Part shown: positions 1-5,799 of the stretch, in pieces | How the letters are laid out: every line of letters starts with the position of its first letter | How positions within the stretch are numbered: the first letter of the stretch is position 1 | NCBI GenBank assembly: GCA_946479825.1 | Contig: CAMLHU010000148.1 | Span: forward strand, 1-5,799 | DNA length: 5,799 nt | Direction of reading: 5' to 3' | Source of the DNA: an uncultured Gemmatimonadota bacterium | Lineage (GTDB): Bacteria > Gemmatimonadota > Gemmatimonadetes > Gemmatimonadales > GWC2-71-9 | Notes under the pieces: generated by a model | The model's database searches: none | Told to the model about the DNA's origin: nothing | The model's input: only the letters and a program-made list of their open reading frames with translations | Position numbers and translations under genes: made by a program

Positions 1-1590
1 GGCGATGATGCCCATGATGAGCGTGACCGCGAAGCCCTTGACCGGGCCGGTGCCGAACTGGAAGAGGAACAGCGCCGTCAACACCGTGCTGACGTTGGAG
101 TCGATGATGGCGTTCATGGCGTGCTTGAACCCCTCGTCCACCGCGAGCCGCACGGTCTTCCCGTGCAGGAGCTCCTCCCGGATGCGCTCGAAGATCAGCA
201 CGTTGGCGTCCACCGCGATGCCGATCGAGAGCACCAGGCCGGCGAGGCCGGGCAGCGACAGCGTGGCCCCGACCATCGCGAGCCCGCCGATGGCGAACAG
301 GATGTAGAGCACCAGGCCGCCGACGGCGAGCAGCCCGCTCAGCCGGTAGTAGCCGACCATGATGAGCACCACGAGCAGCGTGCCGACCACGCCGGCCATG
401 ATGCCGCCATGGATCGAGTCGGCGCCCAGGCTGGCGCCCACCTGCTGCTGCTCGACGATCTTGAGCGGCACCGGCAGCGCGCCGGCCTTGAGCGTGAGCG
501 CGAGGTCGCGGGCTTCTTCGATGGTCTTGTTGCCGAGGGTGATCTGGCCCCGCCGGTCAATGCGGCTGTTGATCACCGGCGGCCGCCCCTGGACCTTGCC
601 GTCGAGCAGGATGGCCATGTAGTCGCCGACGTGGGCGCCGGTGGCCTGGCCGAACTTGCGCCCACCCGCCCGGTCGAGCTGGAAGTCCACCACGGCGGCC
701 TGGGTGAGCGGGTCGGTCCCGGCCTGGGCGTCCTCGAGGTTCGACCCGGTCATGATCGGCCGGTCCTCGAGGATGTAGAGGAAGCGATACGGCGCCACCC
801 CGACGCTGATCGGCGCCGAGAGCCAGGCCCAGCCATACCCACGGGGGAGGAGCGCCTTGACCGCGGGGATGGAGAGCAGCGAGTCCACCCGCGGATACGC
901 GCCCTCGGGCACCATATACTCGCCCGGGACGGAGAACCCGCCGGCGTTGGCCGGCTGGATGAGGCTCTCGAGCACGCCCCCGGCCACCGCGCCGGTGTCG
1001 GCCGCGGCGGCACCCTTCCCCGCCCCCTTGGCCGCCTTGGCGGCGGTGTCGCCGCCGCGGAGCTTCTGCACGGCGTGGGCGGCGCCAGCCGCCGGCGCCG
1101 CCCCGCCCGTCGCGGTGATGCCGAGGCCGCGAAGGACCCGGTCCATCGAGGGGAGCGCCTTCTCGAGCGCGTGGGTCTTGTCGGTCAGCCGGAACTCGAG
1201 GAACGCGCTCCGCTGCACGATGGCCTTGGCGCGCTCGGGATCCTTGACCCCGGCGAGCTCCACCACGATCCGGCGGTCGCCCACCTTCTGGATGACCGGT
1301 TCGGCGACGCCGAACTCGTCGATGCGCTTGCGGAGCACGGTCAGCGCGAGGTCGAGGTCACGGCTCGGGTTGGTGGAGGCGACCTTCGAGGTGTCGAGCT
1401 CGAGGCCGAGGTGGATGCCGCCCTGCAGGTCGAGGCCGAGGCTCGGATGGAGGCGGAGAACGGTGTCCTGATGGACGATCCCGTTCGGATCGGTGACGTC
1501 CTCGACGGTCTTGGTCGGCCAGATGGCCCAGACCGAGAGCACCGCGAGGATCGCGGTCACGATGAGCCGGCTGCGGATGGTTGCGAACAT
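1..1590 (-). CDS. secD: Protein translocase subunit SecD (C-terminus cut by the window edge)
   Basis: SecD is an inner-membrane RND-like subunit that works with SecF and SecYEG and uses the proton gradient to pull exported proteins through on the periplasmic side. The window holds 530 codons from ATG 1590 with no stop. Seen in the translation: a first membrane segment at about residues 9-25; the family motif LGLDLQGGIHLGLELD at 51-66; a P1 periplasmic region to about residue 385; and a membrane block from about 393 onward. That block includes the signature LPGLAGLVLSIGIAVDANV (446-464) followed by LIFERIREEL. Probably only a few tens of residues are missing, and secF would be expected next, off the left edge. 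An Ala/Gly/Lys-rich stretch lies at about residues 159-206. ATG 1590 is the only reasonable start: it sits 14 nt after the ribF stop, and no start codon lies upstream nearby in frame. Its GGAG (1593-1596) is unusually close, 2 nt away. Identity is near certain; a separate promoter was not seen. Confidence 0.97.
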   Translation of the reverse strand, partial: MFATIRSRLIVTAILAVLSVWAIWPTKTVEDVTDPNGIVHQDTVLRLHPSLGLDLQGGIHLGLELDTSKVASTNPSRDLDLALTVLRKRIDEFGVAEPVIQKVGDRRIVVELAGVKDPERAKAIVQRSAFLEFRLTDKTHALEKALPSMDRVLRGLGITATGGAAPAAGAAHAVQKLRGGDTAAKAAKGAGKGAAAADTGAVAGGVLESLIQPANAGGFSVPGEYMVPEGAYPRVDSLLSIPAVKALLPRGYGWAWLSAPISVGVAPYRFLYILEDRPIMTGSNLEDAQAGTDPLTQAAVVDFQLDRAGGRKFGQATGAHVGDYMAILLDGKVQGRPPVINSRIDRRGQITLGNKTIEEARDLALTLKAGALPVPLKIVEQQQVGASLGADSIHGGIMAGVVGTLLVVLIMVGYYRLSGLLAVGGLVLYILFAIGGLAMVGATLSLPGLAGLVLSIGIAVDANVLIFERIREELLHGKTVRLAVDEGFKHAMNAIIDSNVSTVLTALFLFQFGTGPVKGFAVTLIMGIIA

Positions 1591-1604
1591 CGCTCCGTAG
1601 TGCG

Positions 1605-2543
1605 TTATGGGTGAGTGACCCCGCCGCCGCGGGCCTCGGCCAGCACGGCCTCCGCCTGCGCGCGGTCCTGCGTGAGCTGCCCGATCAGCGCGTCCACCGA
1701 GCGGAACCGCTCGACGTCGCGCAGGCGCCGGACCCATTCCACCCGGATCCATTCGCCGTACAGGTCGCCCTCGAACCCGAAGAGGTGGACCTCGATGCTG
1801 CGCCGCCCGTCCTCGAAGGTGGGCTTGGGACCCTGGTTGAGCATCGCCCCGTAGCGGCCGCGGCGGGTCTCCACCCAGGCGGCGTACACCCCGTCCGGCG
1901 GGAGGAGCTTGGCCGCCGGGACGCCGCCCAGGTTGGCGGTCGGGATCCCGATGGTCCGGCCGCGCCCCGCGCCGTGCTCCACCCGGCCCACCACCCCGTA
2001 GGGTCGGCCGAGCAACCGGGCCGCCAGCGCGAGATCGCCGCCCCCCACCGCCCGGCGGACCAGCGTGCTCGAGACCGCGTGTCCGTCCACCTCCACCGGC
2101 CCCACCACATCCACCCCGAACCCGAACCGCTGGCCCAGCGCGCGGAGGGTCCCGACGTCGCCGCTTCGTCCCCGCCCGAACCCGTGGTCGTAGCCGATCA
2201 CCAGCTCCCGGACGCCCAGCCGATCCACCAGGTACCGCTCGACGAACGCGTCCGGGGCGAGGGCGGCCAGCTCCCGGTCGAAGCGCAGCAGGTCCACGTA
2301 GTCGAGCGCCGTGAGCGCCAGCGCCTCCTGCCGTTCGCCGCCCGTGGTGAGGAGCGGCGGGGCCATCTGCGGGTTGACCACGACGAGCGGGTGCGGCTCG
2401 AAGGTGACGAGCACGCTCTTCCGTCCCGCGGCCTGCGCCCGCCGTGCGATCTCGTCGAGCACCGCCCGGTGTCCCAGGTGGACCCCGTCGAAGGTCCCGA
2501 CGGTGACCACCGACCCTTCGGGACCGATCGGCAGCACCCTCAC
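1605..2543 (-). CDS. ribF: Bifunctional riboflavin kinase / FAD synthetase RibF
   Basis: This cytoplasmic enzyme phosphorylates riboflavin to FMN and then adenylates FMN to FAD. The 312-residue length is typical. The N-terminal adenylyltransferase domain shows the nucleotide-binding GTFDGVHLGH (residues 16-25), GYDHGFGRGRSGD (117-129) and the SST-containing segment (158-160). A linker with LLGRPY (177-182) leads into the C-terminal flavokinase domain, with GAGRGRTIGIPTANL (191-205), PPDGVY (215-220), the NQGPKPTF loop (236-243) and the likely catalytic Glu 251 in SIEVHL. I chose GTG 2543: its GTGA overlaps the truB TGA, a GGAGG lies 4 nt upstream (2548-2552), and the resulting start VRVLP matches the usual RibF beginning. 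A GTG at 2576 is also in frame but would add 11 Gly/Pro-rich residues inside truB. The overlap suggests translational coupling to truB. All expected motifs are intact. Confidence 0.96.
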   Translation of the reverse strand: MRVLPIGPEGSVVTVGTFDGVHLGHRAVLDEIARRAQAAGRKSVLVTFEPHPLVVVNPQMAPPLLTTGGERQEALALTALDYVDLLRFDRELAALAPDAFVERYLVDRLGVRELVIGYDHGFGRGRSGDVGTLRALGQRFGFGVDVVGPVEVDGHAVSSTLVRRAVGGGDLALAARLLGRPYGVVGRVEHGAGRGRTIGIPTANLGGVPAAKLLPPDGVYAAWVETRRGRYGAMLNQGPKPTFEDGRRSIEVHLFGFEGDLYGEWIRVEWVRRLRDVERFRSVDALIGQLTQDRAQAEAVLAEARGGGVTHP

Positions 2544-3373
2544 GCCGCCTCCAGGACCACCTCGGGCTGGAACCACCCATCCTCCCCCGTCGTGCCGACC
2601 GCGATGAGGCGGCCGTCGGCCAGCGCCGCGCAGCGTCCTGCCGGCCCCGCGGCCCGGATCCGTCGACCGTGGGCGAGGGCGGCGGCCTCCTCGGCCGTCA
2701 CGCGACAGGCCGGCAGGTGCCCCACCACCTGCGCCGGAGTCAGCAGCGGCTGACCGGCGTCGAGCGCTTCGAGCGTGACCGCCGCCTCGACCCGGTGCTC
2801 GCCGATCGCCTCGCGGCGGAGCGCGGCGCAGTGGGCCGGGAGGCCGAGCCGCTCGCCCAGGTCCCGCGCGAGGGCCCGGACGTACGTGCCGGCGCTCACG
2901 GTGACCCGGATCTCGACGTCGGGCGGCGCGTAGTGCAGCACGTCGGCCGCGTACACCGTGACCTCGACCGGCGGCAGTTCGGGCGGGCGCCCGGCGCGCG
3001 CGAGCGCGTAGGCCCGCTCCCCCTGCACCTTCTTGGCCGAATATGCCGGCGGCCGCTGGGGATGGGTCCCCACGAGCCCCGCGAGCGCGGCCCGGACCTG
3101 CGCGTCCGCAGGCATCCGGTCGGCCACCAGCGGGCCGAGCACGCCCGTCGCGTCGTCGGTGTCCGACCCCTGCCCGAGCCGCACCGTGGCGCGGTAGGTC
3201 TTGGGCCGGTCGTCGAGGTAGCGGGCCAGCCGGGTCGCGCGGCCCAGCAGCACCACGAGGAGGCCGGTCGCGAACGGGTCGAGCGTGCCGGTGTGGCCGA
3301 CCGAACGCTCGCGGAACACTCGCCGCACCCGGGCGACGACGTCGTGGGAGGTCGGCCCGGCCGGCTTGTCCAC
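2540..3373 (-). CDS. truB: tRNA pseudouridine(55) synthase TruB
   Basis: TruB isomerises U55 in the T-loop of tRNAs to pseudouridine, in the cytoplasm. The protein begins with DKPAGPTSHDVV. It carries the catalytic motif GHTGTLDPFATGLL (residues 26-39, catalytic Asp 32), PPAYSAKKVQGERAYALARAG (108-128) and SAGTYVRALARDLG (160-173). A short C-terminal PUA-like region follows from about residue 226, with LAHGRRIR and the final FQPEVVLEA. The length of 277 residues is normal for a short-tailed TruB. Coordinates use the first conventional start, GTG 3373. However, the conserved first strand continues upstream in frame as TGALLV before DKP, and a CTG at 3389-3391 with GGAGG 4 nt upstream is probably the true start, giving 283 residues. 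In that case truB overlaps the rbfA stop by 4 nt. The 3' end overlaps ribF by 4 nt. Identity is certain; only the start is in doubt. Confidence 0.96.
   Translation of the reverse strand: MDKPAGPTSHDVVARVRRVFRERSVGHTGTLDPFATGLLVVLLGRATRLARYLDDRPKTYRATVRLGQGSDTDDATGVLGPLVADRMPADAQVRAALAGLVGTHPQRPPAYSAKKVQGERAYALARAGRPPELPPVEVTVYAADVLHYAPPDVEIRVTVSAGTYVRALARDLGERLGLPAHCAALRREAIGEHRVEAAVTLEALDAGQPLLTPAQVVGHLPACRVTAEEAAALAHGRRIRAAGPAGRCAALADGRLIAVGTTGEDGWFQPEVVLEAA
2548..2552 (-). promoter_or_regulatory. Shine-Dalgarno GGAGG for ribF inside the truB 3' end
   Basis: GGAGG lies 4 nt before GTG 2543. It decides the ribF start in favour of the codon that shares its last two bases with the truB stop (GTGA), rather than the GTG at 2576. 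This geometry is typical of termination-reinitiation coupling. Confidence 0.75.
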
Positions 3374-3387
3374 GAGCAGCGCCCCGG

Positions 3388-3753
3388 TCAGGACTCCTCC
3401 GGCTCCCGATGCAGCTCGGCGATGATCCGGTCGATCCGCGCCGCGCGCTCGAGCCCCTCGTCGAGCTCGAAGTGGAGCTCGGGGACCACCCGGGTGGCGA
3501 GCACCTTGCCGAGGCGGGCCCGGAGGAAGCCGGCGGCGCTCCGGAGTCCGGCGATGGCCTTCTCGCGCTCCTCGCCTTCGCCCAGGACGCTCACCAGCAC
3601 CCGGGCGTGACCGAGGTCGTTGGTGACGCGAACGCCGGTCACCGTCACGAACCCGACCCTGGGGTCGCGGATCTCCCCCCGCGTCAGCGCCTCACCGAGG
3701 AACTGGCGCACGGTCTCCGCGACCTGCTCGGGACGGCGCGACGAGCCGGGCAC
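3388..3753 (-). CDS. rbfA: 30S ribosome-binding factor RbfA
   Basis: RbfA is a small KH-fold protein that binds the immature 30S subunit near the 16S rRNA 5' end and helps complete processing and cold-adapted assembly. The 121 residues match the family length. Visible hallmarks are an N-terminal helix with RRPEQVAETVRQFL (6-19), the strand block IRDPRVGFVTVTGVRVTNDL (28-47) followed by the strand ARVLVSVLG, the helix-kink segment SAAGFLRARLG (72-82) with the family's Ala-x-Gly pattern, and the closing PELHFELDEGLERAARID (91-108). The start is GTG 3753, preceded by a run of six G (3757-3762) 3 nt away and lying 12 nt after the infB stop. The small YlxP/DUF503 gene that often lies between infB and rbfA in other bacteria is absent here. 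The gene sits in the standard infB-rbfA-truB order. Confidence 0.95.
   Translation of the reverse strand: MPGSSRRPEQVAETVRQFLGEALTRGEIRDPRVGFVTVTGVRVTNDLGHARVLVSVLGEGEEREKAIAGLRSAAGFLRARLGKVLATRVVPELHFELDEGLERAARIDRIIAELHREPEES
3394..3400 (-). promoter_or_regulatory. Shine-Dalgarno GGAGGAG at the rbfA/truB junction
   Basis: This perfect anti-16S complement lies within the last rbfA codons. The GGAGG is 4 nt from the CTG at 3389-3391, the same distance as GGAGG to GTG at the truB/ribF junction. It is more than 20 nt from GTG 3373, too far to serve it well. It therefore supports truB initiation at the CTG that overlaps the rbfA TGA. Confidence 0.6.
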
Positions 3754-3765
3754 GATCCCCCCGGC

Positions 3766-5688
3766 CTACGCGCCGGCCTGGCCGGCGGCCGACTCGGCCA
3801 GCGACCGCTTGACCTCCTCGACCCGGAACGACTCGATCCGGTCGCCGACCTTGAGGTCGTTGAAGTTCTCGATGCCGATGCCGCACTCGAGACCTTCCTT
3901 GACCTCCTTCACGTCCTCCTTGAACCGCTTGAGGCTGCCGAGCGTGCCGGTGTACACCGCGACGCCGTCGCGGACCACGCGCGCCTTGGCGGTGCGCTGG
4001 ATCACGCCGTTCCGCACGGTGCACCCGGCGATGGTGCCCACCTTGCTCACCTTGAACAGCTGGAGCACCTCGGCCTCGCCCAGGACCACTTCCTTCTCCT
4101 CGGGCTTGAGCAGGCCTTCGAGCGCGGCGCGGACGTCGTCCACCGCCTCGTAGATGATCCGGTAGGTGCGAACGTCCACCTGCTCGCGCTCCGCGGTGGC
4201 GCGGGCGTTGGAGTCGGGCCGGACGTGGAAGCCGAGGATGATGGCGCCCGACGCCTTGGCGAGGAGGACGTCGCTCTCGGTGATGGACCCGACGCCGCGG
4301 TGGACCACGTCCACCCGGACCTCGGGGGTGGAGAGCTGGGCCAGCGCGTCGGCCAGGGCCTCGGCCGGGCCGCCCTGGTCGGCCTTGATGATGATCCGGA
4401 GGCTGCTGACCTGGCCTTCGGCCAGCTGGCGGCTGAAGTCCTCGAGCGAGGCGGAGCGCGCCGTGCGGCGGCTGTGGGCCTCGCGCTCGAGGCGCTGGCG
4501 CTTCTGGGCGATCTCGCGCGCCTGCACCGCGTCCTCGACCACCTGGAAGCTGTCGCCGGCGTCGGGGACGCCGTCGAAGCCGAGGATCTGCACCGGGATC
4601 GACGGGCCGGCGGCCTTCACCGTCTTGCCGCGCTCGTCGTACATGGCGCGGACGCGGCCCGAGAACTTGCCGCAGATGAAGTTGTCGCCGACGCGGAGCG
4701 TGCCCTTCTGCACCAGGATCGTGGCCAGCGGGCCCTTCCCCGGGTCGAGGGTGGCCTCGACGACGGTCCCCTGCATCCGGGCCTCGGGATTGGCCTTGAG
4801 GTCGAGCACCTCGGCCTGGAGCAGGATCTGCTCCAGCAGCTCGTCCACGCCGGTCCCCTTCTTGGCGCTGATGGGGGCGGAGAGGACGTTGCCGCCGAAC
4901 TCCTCGAGCACCACCTGATGCTGCAGGAGATCCTGCTTCACCTTCTGCACGTTGGCGCCGGGCAGGTCGATCTTGTTGATGGCCACGATCATCGGCACGC
5001 CGGCGTTCTTGGCGTGGCTGATGGCCTCGATCGTCTGCGGCATCACCTGGTCGTCGGCGGCGATGACCAGCACGACGATGTCGGTGACCTGCGCGCCGCG
5101 GGCGCGCATGGCGGTAAAGGCCTGGTGCCCCGGCGTGTCGAGGAAGGTGATCGATTTCCCCTTGGGCAGCGCCACGTGATACGCGCCGATGTGCTGGGTG
5201 ATGCCCCCCGCCTCGCCGGCGACCACGTTGGCCTTCCGGATGTAGTCGAGCAGCGACGTCTTGCCGTGGTCCACGTGGCCCATGATGGTGACCACCGGCG
5301 GCCGCGTCACCGCCTCGCCCGGCTCCTCCTCGGTGCTCTGGGCCGGCTCGAGGTCGGCCTGGTACTCGGACTCCTTGACCGCCTCGAACCCGAACGCCGA
5401 AGCGATCAGCTCGATCTGGTCGAAGTCGAGCCGCTGGTTGACCGTCACCATCAGGCCCAGCTCCTTGAACGCGAACTGGACGATCTGGGTGGCGGGCACC
5501 TTCATCGCGGCCGCGAGCTCGCTCACCGACACGAACTCGTTGACCCGGATACGCGTCTTCTCCCGCGCCGCCTCCTCGGCGGCGAGGCCGGCCTGCACCT
5601 CCTGATAGCTCGGGCCCTCGGACCGGCGCCCCTTGCGCCCGGTCGGGCCCTTCATCCCCTGCAGCGTCTTGAGGATGTTGGCCTGCAC
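3766..5688 (-). CDS. infB: Translation initiation factor IF-2 (N-terminal part missing or disrupted)
   Basis: IF-2 is the GTPase that brings initiator fMet-tRNA to the 30S P site and promotes subunit joining. The 640-residue open frame contains an IF2-N type module (about 46-105, with [19 protein letters not shown]), then a complete G domain: GHVDHGKTS (137-145), switch [11 protein letters not shown] (161-170), DTPGH (184-188), NKID (238-241) and SAK (274-276). Domain II (about 305-390), domain III (about 425-520) and the tRNA-binding C-terminal domain (about 525-625) follow, all intact. The start is the problem. GTG 5688 is the first possible start after an in-frame TAA (5752-5754), it has no Shine-Dalgarno, and it falls inside a Lys/Arg/Gly-rich linker that in relatives continues upstream. 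The protein is shorter than typical bacterial IF-2 (716 residues in Bacillus subtilis, 890 in E. coli). I therefore read this as an infB whose true 5' portion is lost through a junction, frameshift or contig-end artefact, not as a complete gene. Confidence 0.93.
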   Translation of the reverse strand: MQANILKTLQGMKGPTGRKGRRSEGPSYQEVQAGLAAEEAAREKTRIRVNEFVSVSELAAAMKVPATQIVQFAFKELGLMVTVNQRLDFDQIELIASAFGFEAVKESEYQADLEPAQSTEEEPGEAVTRPPVVTIMGHVDHGKTSLLDYIRKANVVAGEAGGITQHIGAYHVALPKGKSITFLDTPGHQAFTAMRARGAQVTDIVVLVIAADDQVMPQTIEAISHAKNAGVPMIVAINKIDLPGANVQKVKQDLLQHQVVLEEFGGNVLSAPISAKKGTGVDELLEQILLQAEVLDLKANPEARMQGTVVEATLDPGKGPLATILVQKGTLRVGDNFICGKFSGRVRAMYDERGKTVKAAGPSIPVQILGFDGVPDAGDSFQVVEDAVQAREIAQKRQRLEREAHSRRTARSASLEDFSRQLAEGQVSSLRIIIKADQGGPAEALADALAQLSTPEVRVDVVHRGVGSITESDVLLAKASGAIILGFHVRPDSNARATAEREQVDVRTYRIIYEAVDDVRAALEGLLKPEEKEVVLGEAEVLQLFKVSKVGTIAGCTVRNGVIQRTAKARVVRDGVAVYTGTLGSLKRFKEDVKEVKEGLECGIGIENFNDLKVGDRIESFRVEEVKRSLAESAAGQAGA

Positions 5689-5691
5689 CGT

Positions 5692-5799
5692 GGGCGGAAA
5701 GAGCGCGTTGCCGATGCCTTCGGCGATGCCGCTGTGACCATGGCATCGACGTTACCGATGCGCTGACGGAGATCTCGCACCTGCTCAGGCGCCTCATCG
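5692..5799. other. Terminal segment of uncertain origin next to the infB break
   Basis: These 108 nt should encode more of the IF-2 N-terminal linker, but the infB frame carries two stops here (TAA 5752-5754, TGA 5785-5787). A different minus-strand frame is open across the whole segment from 5798. It reads DEAPEQVRDLRQRIGNVDAM and continues into an Ala/Ser/Lys stretch, but uses G/C at only 22 of 34 third positions, against 33 of the first 34 infB codons. On the plus strand, one frame from 5736 reads DHGIDVTDALTEISHLLRRL to the edge with 18 of the first 21 third positions G/C. G+C over 5701-5799 is 64 of 99 by my count. I recognise no product in any frame. It may be the edge of another gene, the other side of a junction, or an assembly artefact. 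Confidence 0.5.

Noticed and set aside
1591..1604. Possible terminator or promoter between ribF and secD
   Set aside because: The gap is only 14 nt, with no inverted repeat or T-run and no room for promoter elements.
121..1614. A 497-codon plus-strand open frame
   Set aside because: It mirrors secD codon for codon on the opposite strand and shows the same low-information His/Asp/Glu/Arg composition. secD is verified residue by residue on the minus strand.
2543..2576. ribF beginning at GTG 2576
   Set aside because: It would add 11 Gly/Pro-rich residues not seen in RibF proteins and lacks the Shine-Dalgarno placement of GTG 2543.
1581..2753. A 390-codon plus-strand open frame across ribF and truB
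   Set aside because: It is antisense to well-supported genes, has no motif, and its composition is typical of a GC shadow.
3043..5766. A 907-codon plus-strand open frame
   Set aside because: It is antisense to truB, rbfA and infB, all with clear family motifs. Its product is rich in Arg, Gly, Leu, His and Asp with no recognisable domain, as expected when a high-GC3 gene keeps the opposite strand open.
3692..5797. A 701-codon minus-strand frame alongside infB
   Set aside because: It is the shifted frame of infB. Its product is dominated by Arg, Gly, Pro and Ala without any domain. Its ATG near the edge does not give IF-2.
1..5799. CRISPR array, tRNA or rRNA genes, insertion sequences, phage or defence genes
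   Set aside because: No regularly spaced repeats, tRNA-like cloverleaf sequence, transposase motifs or terminal inverted repeats were seen. All but the last roughly 110 nt is occupied by five recognised housekeeping genes.

Overview
The window is a compact minus-strand gene cluster of about 70% G+C (estimated by eye). In transcription order it reads infB (5' end disrupted), rbfA, truB, ribF and secD (running off the left edge). Every confidently identified gene is on the minus strand. The genes are almost contiguous: infB and rbfA are 12 nt apart, rbfA and truB overlap or nearly touch, truB and ribF overlap by 4 nt, and ribF and secD are 14 nt apart. I see no terminator or promoter between them, so co-transcription as one operon is the natural reading.

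The organism is a high-GC bacterium with very strong G/C preference at codon third positions. The wording of the IF-2 and SecD proteins and the gene order suggest a Gemmatimonadota-like lineage, but that is family recollection and was not tested by a search.

Region by region: 1-1590 is secD (Sec translocase accessory subunit), with all but the last C-terminal residues. 1605-2543 is ribF (riboflavin kinase/FAD synthetase). 2540-3373, probably to 3391, is truB (tRNA pseudouridine-55 synthase). 3388-3753 is rbfA (30S maturation factor). 3766-5688 is the conserved part of infB (translation initiation factor IF-2). 5692-5799 is a terminal stretch that fits none of these. Three of the five genes serve initiation, ribosome maturation and tRNA modification. 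ribF supplies FMN and FAD, and secD couples the cluster to protein export.

The most notable points are the break at the 5' end of infB, where reading frame, codon use and family similarity all change within about 15 nt; the probable CTG start of truB, sharing a CTGA overlap with the rbfA stop and the same Shine-Dalgarno geometry as the GTGA overlap at ribF; an Ala/Gly/Lys-rich insert in the SecD periplasmic domain; and the placement of secD directly after ribF. I found no evidence of a novel defence, mobile or RNA system. The very long plus-strand open frames are GC-rich shadows.
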